Origin: Stromatinia cepivora
Lineage: Eukaryota; Ascomycota; Leotiomycetes; Helotiales; Sclerotiniaceae
Direction of reading: 5' to 3'
DNA: 64,000 nt
Assembly: GCA_014898415.1 (NCBI GenBank)
Contig: RCTD01000005.1
Coordinates: forward strand, 372,001-436,000
In this document: piece after piece, positions 52,061-62,743 of the stretch
Layout: each line of letters begins with the position of its first letter
Numbering within the stretch: the stretch's first letter is position 1
Notes under the pieces: model-generated
Told to the model about the DNA's origin: nothing
Database searches by the model: none
What the model saw: the letters and a program-made list of their open reading frames with translations, nothing else
Made by a program: the position numbers and the translations under genes

Positions 52061-52998
52061 CCCGTAAACAAGCATTCAAACCACCCTCATGGTTGGAGCT
52101 GTGAGTACGAGCTTTGTCACTTTCATAATACACGCCACTTCTAGATCAACCATGTACTAGACCCTGGTACTGGAAGTAACTATTCAGTCTTTTTCTTTCC
52201 TGCGTACTACCCCTGCGCATCTAACCGCCATCCCTCTCAATCAATATCAAGATACCTTGCAACCACCCTTACACTATCTGTTATCTTCTTCGATGATTAC
52301 CAAAATACCTTCCTCATCCGTTGCTCCTCCGGACCATCCTTATGCCACCAATATACAGATGCACTAAATGTCTCTGACTCTCACACAGCCCACCATCTTC
52401 GATACTACACCACGTCTAAATCATTGTGACCAACCCCTCATATTCTCGCAATTGTGAACGATTCTAAACTATGCTAGGGATGAAATTCACCAGCAATGCT
52501 GCAGTAGATGCATACTTTCATTTGAATCGTCTAGGATACTTGCATCTTTTGTAAATTACGAAGAGTAACGACGAGTCTAGACTGACGTTCAAGTCTCAGA
52601 TATGCCCGAGTTATCGACCAGGGAGAGCAAGCCATTGGAAACACGGTAGCTGTATTTTCGATATTGGTGCCCCCAAAATGCATTATGTAATGACGTTTAT
52701 TCACTATTCTGGTACATTGAGAATAACCACGCAGATCGCTGCAGTAAACTGTGTGCCAAACAAGTAGCAACAGTGTTGAGCCTCCGAGCTAGCAACGAGT
52801 TTGGAGGGCTTTCCAGGTGAAAGGTACATCAAGGTCACAACATGCACATTGTCATAATAGAAACCCCAGTGTTGGGTATATATACCCGCTGCATCCTGCC
52901 CCATTGTGTCTCTTCAGCACACAGACAGCACTTCATAGTTCCCCTGCAACTACAAGCAACTTCTTCTCACCCATATTTACCAATTCGAAATCGGTAAC

Positions 52999-53340
52999 AT
53001 GCAATTCAAGGCAATCATCGTCGCTTGCTTGGCAGGTATGGCTACAGCAGTTCCGATACATGCTCGCTCTGGTAAGCTCTTTCCTCCGGATCACGCTCGT
53101 GGGAAGTGAGTAACAAGGTGTATAGAAGCTGGTATTGGGGGGATCATCGAGCCTACCCCGCTCTGCGAGTTCAAACGAGGCGTTGGATGTGATAATAAGC
53201 GATCCGAGATTTCCGAGGGTTTTGCCGAAGCAGGTACTCCACTTACCACCCTCGCTGAATTCAAGAGACATTCCAGTGATCTCGAGGAAACCTCTGAACC
53301 CTCCCCTCTTTCCGAGCTCAGACAAGCGACTTCCGGATAA
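52999..53340 (+). CDS. Small secreted precursor peptide with Lys-Arg sites (candidate RiPP precursor)
   Basis: Two exons, 52999-53071 and 53126-53340 (intron GTAAGC...TATAG, 54 bp), give 95 residues. Residues 1-18 form a clear signal peptide ('MQFKAIIVACLAGMATA') with cleavage likely before 'VPIHARS'. The mature part has three imperfect repeats, each with Pro-Leu and then Glu-Phe/Leu: 'TPLCEFKR' (35-42), 'TPLTTLAEFKR' (62-72) and 'SPLSELRQ' (84-91), plus 'GVGCDNKR' (43-50). The Lys-Arg pairs (41-42, 49-50, 71-72) are sites for the Golgi protease Kex2. Signal peptide plus Kex2-bounded repeats next to UstYa genes is the pattern of dikaritin-type precursors. Known cores usually contain Tyr; this one has none, so the core, if any, would be a Phe- or Cys-containing segment. 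A secreted effector-like protein is the main alternative. Confidence 0.65.
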
Positions 53341-53969
53341 ATGGATCATGTAGCCACACCTGTAGTAGCAGCTAATAATTTAGCAGAGTGGTACGAGCGA
53401 GACCAACCCATGTAAATCTATAAATGTCTAACTGATTAGCAGGCCGTATTCATGTGCGAGATGGACCCGAATGATTGCATTGGTGTTGGAAGAGCCTGAG
53501 GTAGTGGTGCTTGGATTTTAGTGGAAACTTACTCTGGGGATTTGCATCCTGAACGTCTCTGGTTGCGCGATATGTTGATTTCAGACTGTCATTACCATCA
53601 AAATTAGCTAGCTAGTCGAATAAACCTTGAGAGAATATTTCGACGTAATGACCACTTTGCACAAATGCGACGTCACTAGTATACAGTTAAAAATCCGATT
53701 AGCATTAAGAGAATTTTGAAGTTTATGTGCGGGAGTAAACAAACACCCTCTAATCCACGTGAACTGTGACAGTTAGGGGACTCACGGAATGATGCAGCAG
53801 CTAACGTTGACGATCTGAAGGCACAGCAACAAGCCTAACCACCCGAAATTCGAACTGTCTACCATCACTAGTAGACGGAGTTTATCTAAATGATGCGCAC
53901 TTGGACGTAAGACAGATTTGTGCTGCGCAAAAATTTATTGGCCAAAAATTAAGACTGCTTCGGCTACTA
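53341..53969. other. Intergenic region
   Basis: About 630 bp between the convergent peptide gene and P450 gene. No further gene or repeat seen. Confidence 0.5.
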
Positions 53970-55749
53970 TTATGCTGTAGTAAATAGCGCAACTTTAACC
54001 CCATTGCGACTCTCTGTAGTCATTCTGACCATCTCAACATACTCCAAGACGGGATCTCTGTTCTCAATCCTAGCAAATTTTCTTGTCATTCTTACAAGCA
54101 AATACACGGTCTGTGTAAGTACTTGTTGTTGGGCAGGACAAATGCGAGGGCCTCCAAGGAAGGGTGTAAAATCCCAACCCATTCTTTTGTTGACAAATCT
54201 CTGCGGCTTAAATTCATCAACATCATCACCCCCTATTAGTATCAGAATGTTAGCGATTGCCTTTATCATGAGACTCATGGAAAAGACAAGTAGTTGCCAG
54301 TGGGAGGGGAAGAGACGATAATTCTCGGACAAAATATTCGGCCAGCGTAAGGTGGAAAAAGAGACAACACTTACAAATATCCTTATCATGATTGGGGCCC
54401 CAAGTGTTCAAAGCAACCACATCTCCCTGCTTCACAAGCACAGGAGATTTGCCGTCTGGACCGCCGCCTAGAGGAAGAATCGTATTCTTGAGCGCGAGAC
54501 GCTGAGCACGACCAGCAGGGCCCTGGAGACGAAGTGATTCATAGAGAACGTTTCTGAAGGAATGTAGTGATTTCAGGACTTCGAAGGTAAGAGGTTGGTC
54601 ACCAAGCCCGACGCTCTCGGCTCGAAGTTGAGTCCATATCTCTGGATTCCTTGCAAGGTGGAATAGACAATTCGCCACCAGTACCGAAGTCGTATCACGT
54701 CCAGGCATAAACACATTCATGAGCTGGTAACGAAGTCTAATGGGATCCTTGATTTGCTTAACCATTTCATCGAGCAGAATATGTCGACGAGTTGCTCGCC
54801 CATCGCTTGAGCTTTCCTTCTCGGCAGGCACCCCGCCAAGCGCTCGCTTGACATGTGCATCCACATAGGCGTAGACCTTGTTGATATCTGCCTTCCAGCT
54901 TTTGTCGAAGGCATAAATAAATTGAAGCTTTCCGGATAGTCTTCGTTTTCCCACACCCGCAAGAGCGCCATTAAAGGCCTTGAGGAAATCCTGGGAATTG
55001 TTTGGGTCGTGAGGTAGTTGAGCGTCGATAGATTGCCCGAAGAGAAACTCGGTTGAAAGGTCAAGAAACTACATTCCCTGGGAGTCAATAATGCGTTCAG
55101 TCTACTTGGATGTATTCCACCGTACCAATTTATGTAGCGGCTCTTGAAGATTGACGGGACTCCCATCACTGGGAACGAGATCAAGGAATCTATCGACGTG
55201 AAACCCGAGGGTGTCGACATCGGAGAGTTCTGATCGGGAGAAGATGGGCTTCACTATATCTCTGGAATGCCTCCACTATAGGTCTATCAGCATCTACTTA
55301 GAATGAAGCATATAAACCATAATTGAACTTACAGCTTCGCCATCCAAGGAGAGGACCCCATCACCAAGAAATGCTTTGAAGAAATTTTGAGCAGGCTTTC
55401 CATAATCTTCGAAACCAAGAGCAGAGACTTGTTGTATGTTCGGAACTTCTATGGTATTGATAACTCTAGTGCCAAAGAAATTTTCCTCGAAGGTCTTTCC
55501 AATTCCATTAAATTGTTCCATGAACAAGGCCATCTGGCGACCTTCGTTAACAGCCTTCACTCTCTTCTTCATTAAGTCAGTACCCCAGATTGGATCGCGA
55601 TGAGGGTATTTCCGCGGTAGTTTACAGCCATGTTGAGCAACGACGGCTTTGATTGCTTGATATGAAGTCCATTTTCTATGAATATACAGCAGTGCAACAA
55701 GTCCTACTGCGTATAGGATATAATTTCCGAAATCGAATATCAAAGCCAT
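53970..55749 (-). CDS. Cytochrome P450, CYP52-like
   Basis: Four exons: 55749-55333, 55275-55126, 55068-54375 and 54232-53970, giving 507 residues, normal for the family. Residues about 8-24 form the N-terminal membrane anchor ('YILYAVGLVALLYIHRKW'). The I-helix oxygen-binding motif is GRDTTS (312-317), the ExxR pair is ESLR (366-369), and the heme loop FLGGPRIC (445-452) supplies Cys452. 'DLSTEFLFGQS' in exon 3 is typical of CYP52-like alkane/fatty-acid hydroxylases and relatives. The intron at 55125-55069 removes two apparent stops, and the frame is intact. It would act at the ER membrane with a P450 reductase. Position between the peptide gene and the UstYa genes suggests a tailoring oxidase of the cluster. 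The frame is also open upstream of 55749 to 56025, but I chose the Met just before the anchor. Confidence 0.88.
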
Positions 55750-56622
55750 TGTGCTCAATGTAGAAAAGAATTCGAAAGTACGAGGCTCAGTACAGAGGAG
55801 CAAAGTGGTACAGCTGTAGTCATTCAAAGAGAAACAAGTGATACTGCTGTAGTCGTTCAAAGAAGAATCAAAAAATTGGCCCCACAAATTGACTGTCTTT
55901 TGGAAATTTTGATTGCCGACAAAACTTGCCGAGTTTCCAGAATCCTTCGAATAGATAGATGATTGTTTGGAGACAGGAGGCGCAGCATATGCACTGTGAC
56001 CCTCCAAATACTCGTGATTGTACATTACTTACTACTAACTAGGTAGTTCAGCACCAACATTGCTATCTGGTAGAGTACATATTGCGCTGAAATAACAGGG
56101 ATTGTATCCATTCATCCGGCAATCTACCTTCCTATTGGGGTCCCAACCGTTGGGCTGGTGTTCTGCAATTCATCGTATCGCTGCGACAAAATACCCATGA
56201 ATAGTACTATCCTATCGTTGATCGTTAGCCGCCGCTCCACAACCGTGCTATGCAAGCCTGCATGTGCATGTCGACATTTTATGGCCAGTGCTCCGAGACT
56301 TGCAACATTAAACGGGTACACTAGTGCATCGAACAGCAGCCCGCAATGCGCCCGAACCTCAGATATCCACTACTCTGATTATTGTTACATTACACGCCGC
56401 GGTAGCGCGTTGAGGAATTCTACCTGGACGTCAATCATAGCACCGAGTATTCAGACGCTTGGCCTCCATGGTTGCTAGGAAAGTTGAACACAACTGAGGG
56501 CAGCCTGTCAGTTTAAATGAAGCCGAACTCTGATTTGAAGCTTCACAATGCCAAAATCCCCTTAAAGATTTCCACTCAAGAAGCTGTCAAAGTCACACAG
56601 ATCAAGCTCCAAAAAGTATCAA
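55750..56622. promoter_or_regulatory. Shared divergent promoter region of P450 and UstYa gene 1
   Basis: About 870 bp between two divergently transcribed cluster genes; a common control region is likely, but I cannot point to a defined operator. Short frames inside it lack recognisable features. Confidence 0.4.
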
Positions 56623-57513
56623 ATGGCTTCTCACGACTACGAGGCGGTACGACAGAATACTCTATTGGAAGATTCGGATTCTATCCATCAATCCCAGAGC
56701 AAGAGGTATCTATCTAGGAGGAATTACGTACTAGTTTTAGTGATTCTCACGATTTCACTTTCCTCTAACTTGGGCTTTTTGTATCGGGACTGGAATTTCG
56801 GCAGAGTGGCTCAGCCTCTAATGACTAACTACGGTAAATGAATGAGTTATCCTCAAGCCCTCTTTAAACATGTATTGATATTTATGATAGCTGGACTTAT
56901 CAGAAACAAACCCGTTCCTTTCGTTGTCCATGCGACTTACAACGATGAGAATCGAACTATTGCCGACGAAGCTTGGAATGCCCCTGTGCTAGACCCGGCG
57001 ACCGGACTTATAGCTTTATCTGACAATCTTTCAAAGTCTATGAACCTACCACCGGCGCAGAGGTGGCCTTGGGATGAGAACAAAGGGATCTACCTCCTGA
57101 ATGCTTATCATAACCTGCATTGTCTCGTGAGTGCTATGTTGCCAACCGCAAACTATACCAAGTTAACATAAGAGAAGCATGTCATCCGTGCAGTGTCTCT
57201 CGACTTCTTTGACGGTAGACTACCTAGTAAGAGTTATGAGCACATTGTCCATTGTCTGAATGTCCTGCGAGAAGAGATTATGTGCAACGCCGACGATACT
57301 CCGAGGTACACTGGCCCACTCAATGCGCAACTTGGTAGCAAACATCCTTACTCTGGTATTGGGCAAACTAAGATGTGTAACGATTGGGGGAAATTGGAGA
57401 GCTTTGCTTTGGAGCATTCAGCATGCTATAAGCCAATCAATAAAAGCACTCCCGGATTTCCAACAGTAGAACGCTATAAATTTTGCCCAGATGGCAAGGT
57501 ATTGTGGCCTTGA
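56623..57513 (+). CDS. UstYa-family (DUF3328) oxidase 1
   Basis: Three exons, 56623-56833, 56891-57126 and 57175-57513, encode 261 residues. A cytoplasmic N-terminus is followed by a transmembrane segment (about 35-54, 'YVLVLVILTISLSSNLGFLY'). The lumenal domain carries both signature HxxHC motifs: HNLHC (144-148) and HIVHC (172-176), followed by 'MCNADDTP' (185-192), so the presumed metal-binding residues are complete. UstYa proteins catalyse oxidative cyclisation and other oxidations in ribosomal-peptide and some other fungal pathways, usually in pairs. A paralogue with the same exon layout follows at 58402. Frame and splice sites look intact. Confidence 0.9.
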
Positions 57514-58347
57514 AGAAATGCTAAATGAAATTTGCGGACGTACTGGACAGGCTTTGCATGGTCAAACTAGAATATAAATGGGAACCAATATGTAAGATGT
57601 ACATATCTATCCTAGGCAATAGACCATAAATAGCCCTGTGATACCATGTGAAAGTAGCAATGTGTCTTCTCACACCTTCGTTTGTAAATATCTATGGCAA
57701 GGGGGTGCCGCAGCCATCCGGTCACCACCATGGATGCTATCCCTAATCATTTGATCAAATTTTAGAAGGGAAAGCAATACAACTCCCTCGCCGCTTCGGA
57801 CCTTGGAGATGTCCATGTGCATACAGACCGTGCAGTAGAAGGTGTGCTGCGCCATTGGGAGACTACCCTGGATGCTGTCCTAATCATGTTGATCCACTTT
57901 TGAAATGGAAAGCACCACAACTCCACCGCTGCCTCAGACCCTGTAGATACCCATGTGCATACAGACCGTGTATTAGAAGGTGTGCTGCACTATCGGGAGA
58001 CTACCGTGGATACTGTTCTAATGTGTTGATCCACTTTTGGAATGAAAAGCAACACACCCCTTCGCGATCTCCGACCTTATAGACATTCATATGTGTAGTA
58101 GAAGATGTGCCGCCCCCAGCGGGTGACTACCTTGCAGTATACATGGCTGCGATGTTGCCAAATGAACAATTCCTCTTTGCATAACATTATTGTCTTAACC
58201 CACTTTTGAAGTGTGCCAACACTTAAGCCTGAATTCTGCTGTGTACTCATGGTTAGTTGTGGTTAACACAGGATACGACGATTGGGATGCAAGTCAGCTC
58301 TTACAATTAAGCTATAGACGAAGCTCGCGAGTACAAAACGAAGTTAA
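57514..58347. other. Intergenic region between the two UstYa genes
   Basis: About 830 bp, mostly occupied by the 138-bp tandem repeat at about 57703-58130. Open frames on both strands (57670-57855, 57855-58082) run through the repeat and are not supported as genes. Confidence 0.5.
57703..58130. repeat. Tandem repeat of about 138 bp, three units
   Basis: The marker GGTGTGCTGC (variants GGGTGCCGC and GATGTGCCGC) recurs near 57703, 57841, 57979 and 58104, giving spacings of 138, 138 and about 125. Units share GAGACTACC, TGATCCACTTTTG and CATACAGACCGTG. They are well diverged, and the repeat lies upstream of UstYa gene 2. Confidence 0.85.
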
Positions 58348-58401
58348 ATCGGAGCAAGAGACGGCGGATTTACACATCGGATAACTCGATGCTTCTCCGA
58401 T

Positions 58402-59291
58402 ATAACAAAAGAATACATCCCCATTTCTACCTCCGAGACTAGAGGCTCGTTCGACTCTGGTTTTCTACCAGAGCCAGTCGTCACCACAAAATCTCTACCT
58501 CTTCGCCATAAGCCTGGAAGGACACTTTCAACTACGCTCGCATTATTTGGTCTAACAAGTTTGCTCTTGGTTATGGTGGCGGAAACGTTCATCCTCTGGA
58601 GTATTGTTACCAAAGAAAGAGAGAGAGGATATCACCCACCCAGTTAAGTTATATTCATACAAGGCGACTGTAGCTTAGGCTGATAAAATACTTAGCTGGC
58701 TTGAGCCCCGAACGAAACGTGGAACGTGAAATTTATTTGCCGACTAAATACTCGTCGGAGAACAGATCCGAGGCCAATGCCGCATGGAAAGCCATACGTA
58801 CTGGCCATGGAGTTGTCGCCATCGATAAACAATGGGCAGCAGATCGGAATTTGGTGAACAGCGTGACGTGGCCAGATCATCCTGAGCAATCGCTATATGT
58901 GATAGAAGCTTATCACGTACTGCATTGTGCTGTGAGTAGCTTGCCCTTTATGAAAGGACTATATTAACAGCTATAGAAAAATATACGGAACCACTTTCTG
59001 GCACTCCTTGACGGAAAGGAAAGATACTGGGAGGTAGAGCACGACTTCCATTGTTTCGATACTATTCGCCAACACATCATGTGTAATGCAGACGACACGC
59101 TGCTTCGTACAACAGGTCACCAGGACGCTGGTCGTGGGCAGATAGTATCTTGTAAGAATTGGGACGCTTTGAGCCAATGGGCTGGCGAGCGAACCAGTTG
59201 TTATGACGACCATGAGCCTACTGTGGACGACCCACGATTTGGAGCTTGCGGAAGGGGAGATGGACTTCCTGTGGGGTCTGTATTGGGGTGA
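58402..59291 (+). pseudogene. UstYa-family (DUF3328) oxidase 2, start codon apparently lost
   Basis: Three exons, 58402-58642, 58696-58931 and 58977-59291, encode 263 residues if counted from codon 58402. The frame contains a transmembrane segment (about 43-69, 'TLALFGLTSLLLVMVAETF'), and both HxxHC motifs: HVLHC (154-158) and HDFHC (181-185), followed by 'MCNADDT'. Exon 2 is 236 bp with the same phases as in oxidase 1. There is no ATG in frame between the stop at 58345-58347 and the Met inside the membrane segment (58573). The codon where a start is expected, just before 'TKEYIPIS', is ATA, one G-to-A change from ATG. Alternatives are an unrecognised upstream exon, initiation at AUA, or a truncated product from 58573. 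The first intron has an unusual GTTAAG donor. Confidence 0.8.
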
Positions 59292-60307
59292 TGGGTGAAG
59301 TAATACATACGCGCACAACATCATCCTGAGGAAATCTGCTTGAGCTGGAATGAATCGGCAATTGTGTGCTGTCATCGTTAGACACCAATGATAGCTAGCC
59401 AGTTGAAAATAATTGATCTAGCGCTTAAATTACCAGTCAAAGTCCTGTAATAATGATTATTTTCTGTGGCAAAAAAAAACACCATCGACAGCGCACTTAA
59501 CATCACACATCTCTGCAGTACGTTTGTATGAGTGTCTTGAACTATCCTGCATTTCGTGCTGCCCGTGTTTTCTTGCCAAACAAGTCAAAGTTGTGAGATA
59601 AGTCGATTGACGGTTGTAGAGGGGAAAGATTGAAACGGATGGTTTTTGATAATGATATATATAATGTAAAATTGTGATGGATTTGCCTGGTGATAAAATA
59701 TGTCGTCTCATATGGATGAAAGTCTAAGTATGATTTGGATTTAGTGCGGATAAGGAATACTGAGAAACTACTTAGCATCTAGATAAATAAATACAAATGG
59801 AAAGATTTAAGGTAGATTAGATGTGAGGTCGGGTAAATACTTCCCATATAAGCAAGCACCGAAGGTCTGCAAGTCTTCAAAGCAATGGGTTGGTTGTGTA
59901 TCAAATATTTGCCTATCGCAACATCAATCCACGACCAAGCAGTTGAACCTATGGTTCAGTGCTATTGTTTGTAAAAGCCTCTCAAGTGTAGAGATATTTA
60001 CCTGGGTTGTTGTGTGAAAGAAATGGGAAGAGAGGCAGCCGACGAAGATATGCATTGTGGAGGGTGCCGTCCAATAATCTACACCATACCACGAAAGTCT
60101 GAACCTCATTGAATGACCGACAAACCAACCGAGATGAGCTTAAAATAGAAGGAAGACTGGGTATACATACTAAGTAGACTATGGCAATTAAAGGTACTCT
60201 GCCTGGTTTGAGAGGACATTGCATTTTCCTAATTGCTAATAGTACAGAGAAGATCCATTTCCGCTTTTCCATTCCACTCCACCCCATTTTGGCTCCAATA
60301 CTTATAA
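59292..60307. other. Intergenic region between cluster and housekeeping genes
   Basis: About 1 kb separating UstYa gene 2 from the 3' end of prohibitin. Several open frames of 60-110 codons on both strands (for example 59457-59711 and 59982-60311) overlap one another and show no domain. I see nothing supported. Confidence 0.5.
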
Positions 60308-61199
60308 TCATCTCAAGCCAAGCAAAAACTTTCCACCGCCTTCTTTACCACCCTCACCACCACCGGGAAGGTAAGTGACATTAGGATTGCTTGCCAACGT
60401 CTGCGCAATTTCTCTACTAGCCTCAATTCTTCTGATCATGATCAAACCATCTCCTGCCTTTGCAACAGCCTTGCTAATAGTATCTGCACTCTCTGCTTCA
60501 CCCTCTGCGCGGATGACATTTGCCTGTCTTTCCTGTTCTGCCTTCTCGACAATGAATCTCGCTCTTTCGGCATCCTGTTGAGCGATCTGCTTTTGTTCGA
60601 CGGCGCGAGTAAACTCTTTACCGAATGTCATGTGGGTAATTGAGACATCTTCAAGTGCGATGTTGAATTCTTGGGCACGCTTTAGGAGATCCGATCGAAT
60701 ACGGTTGCTGACTGCTTCACGCTGGGTGATAAGTTCGGCTGCATCGAACTGAGCGACGATGGATTTGAGGACTTCGTTTCCGATGGATGGGAGAACTCTC
60801 TCATCATAATCTTGACCCAAGTTCTACTGCATATTAATATTTAAACTACTTACAAACATGGAAAAACCGGCGACAAACCTGGTAGATTTTAGGTAGTTGT
60901 TGAACCTCAGGTCTATGTAGAACTCTCAATGTCAAGCTGACCATTTGCAAATCCTTACTTCCAGTTGTCGTTGAAATATTTCTTGGCTTTGTGCGTACAT
61001 CATAGATGATACTTCTTTGCAACCAAGGAATTAGAAAATGTGTACCCTCATTGACGACCGTTTCCTTGACTCCGGACAAACGATCGAAGATAACTGCTCG
61101 AGAGCCACCCTTAACATCATACATAGAGGATTGAATGGCAGCAGCACCGATTCCTAGGGGAACGATAAGCTTGTAGAGGTTATTCAAAGATTGCGCCAT
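60308..61199 (-). CDS. PHB1: Prohibitin-1
   Basis: Two exons, 61199-60879 and 60823-60308, encode 278 residues, close to the usual 270-290. The protein has a short hydrophobic N-terminal anchor ('[12 protein letters not shown]'), the SPFH/band-7 domain with '[20 protein letters not shown]', 'RVLHRPEV' and '[18 protein letters not shown]', and the C-terminal coiled coil ('[21 protein letters not shown]'). Prohibitin-1 forms ring complexes with prohibitin-2 in the inner mitochondrial membrane, where it chaperones respiratory subunits and supports membrane organisation. Sequence is near-universal in this family, so the call is secure. The gene points toward the metabolite cluster. Confidence 0.97.
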
Positions 61200-61461
61200 T
61201 TTGTATGTTGTCTTGTGGGTGGTGGAAATGGAGATATGCGGGATGTACTTCTCGAAGGCGGGATATCTAGAAGCTCAGTGCGGAGTTGAGGCTCCTCACT
61301 GCAGCTTGACATTTTTGGAGGAATTTCACGCTAGTAGCGACAAGGATATTGGATAATTGCTTGGCGATAATGAGCCGATGTCCGACTTCTTGGATCAGAA
61401 CTTCAGTTTTTACGAATAATACCTACTCATTGAATCTTCAGTTGGCATTCAGACTTTCAAA
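61200..61461. promoter_or_regulatory. Shared promoter region of PHB1 and QCR8
   Basis: Only 262 bp separate the start codons of two divergent mitochondrial inner-membrane genes, so a common promoter is likely. No specific binding site could be assigned. Confidence 0.4.
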
Positions 61462-62171
61462 ATGAAACCTACTTCAATTCTTAGATCTGGTGGTGACGGA
61501 GAGGTTGGCAAGTATGGAAAGTGAGTACCCACCCGGGTTTCCGTTGTGAATGAGAAAGAATCTTCGCGGGTCTTCACGGTATGGCTTTCAACATATATGG
61601 CATGCATGCTAATGTTTATTTCTACAGATACCTTGGTGGATGGGGTAACTTGGGTGAGTCTAGAGATCATTCCCTATGGTTGCCCGGCATTCCTGTTTTC
61701 CCCAGCAGCATTTGGCACATATTGTCGACACACCACCAACCCAGCGAGACGCAAACGTGGGATTTGACGAGGTCAAGGAGGAGATGAAAGTCGGATCGCT
61801 TGAGCGGAAATTGACAGCATGAGATAAATTGCGGGGTCGAGCAACGAGCAGGAACAGTTGACTGATAGTGGTACAAACAGGCTCCCAACCCCAGAAGGGT
61901 GTCGCATCCTATGCACTCAGCGCCAATCGACAACGTCCTCTTGCCGGCGCTTTTAACGCAGCTATCTTCAACACCTGGAGACGATTCCGTGGCCAAGTTC
62001 TTTACGTTGCACCACCATTTATTATTGCATACACTGCCATGCAATGGGCTATTGAGAGGTTTGTCTTGTTCTTAGCGATACAGCCTATACTACGTTCTAA
62101 CTAGCTTCGGTAGAAACGAATACCTGAACTCTAAGCCAGGAAGATTGGAATATGCTGGTGGGGAGGAATAG
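61462..62171 (+). CDS. QCR8: Ubiquinol-cytochrome c reductase subunit 8
   Basis: Four exons, 61462-61520, 61628-61653, 61881-62058 and 62114-62171, encode 106 residues. Family landmarks appear in order across the splice sites: 'GKYGKYLGGWGNLG', 'QKGVASYALSANRQRPLAGA', 'NAAIFNTWRR', a membrane helix ('VLYVAPPFIIAYTAMQWAI') and the tail 'RNEYLNSKPGRLEYAGGEE'. Subunit 8 is a single-pass component of mitochondrial complex III that contacts cytochrome b. The second exon is only 26 bp, supported by exact continuity of the conserved segment. Confidence 0.95.
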
Positions 62172-62743
62172 AGCCTGGAAAGTACATGGCCACATACTAA
62201 GCAGTATTTGGTGTTGCTCCTTCGCCGATCCTCCAAAATTGAAGAATTTTGGTGGCTACGAGAAAGTCGAGGAACAAAATTGGGATGTACAGTATTAGAC
62301 TGCGATTTTGCAATGCATCATGGTTTCTAGAAACTATCTCTATTCAGGCAAGCAGTGTGTAACTTGTTGCTATCTATGAAGACATTTCAATGTGGTGATT
62401 CGGACATGAATGAGGTCAAGAATAGAGCAAGATATGATATAAATTTCCACACCCGTGAAGAAATCCAAAAATCTTATGTCAAACTTTTTGATACTAACTG
62501 TAAAATAAAGTACTTTGGTCATTTTATCAATTCCGTTTGGCTAGGCGTGCCCAAATTGCAGTTTTCATAGCAGCTCCCAATGTAGCCTAGTGCGAATTGA
62601 CCCGCCGAACATTTTGTAAAAAAGTTCTGAACCTCGAGCTCGAATTTCATCGCAAAACAACAAAATTGTCCAATTACCACCACCAACAATTTTGTATTAT
62701 ACATTAAATATTCTTTCGAAAGTAAAAGCTAAGGATATTCATA
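62172..62743. other. Intergenic region upstream of NHP2
   Basis: About 570 bp; the frame 62355-62570 has no recognisable feature. A promoter for NHP2 is presumably here. Confidence 0.4.

Larger units (their letters stand above)
51112..52998. other. Intergenic region with minisatellites
   Basis: About 1.9 kb between the rhodopsin-like gene and the secreted peptide gene. It contains the 12-bp repeat at 51538-51604 and a degenerate repeat of about 38 bp at 51830-52060. The last few hundred bases must include the promoter of the peptide gene. No other gene is supported. Confidence 0.5.

Noticed and set aside
55069..55125. Two in-frame stops in the P450 suggested a pseudogene
   Set aside because: They lie in a 57-bp segment with GT...AG ends and a plausible branch site; removing it joins two P450 segments in frame, so it is an intron.
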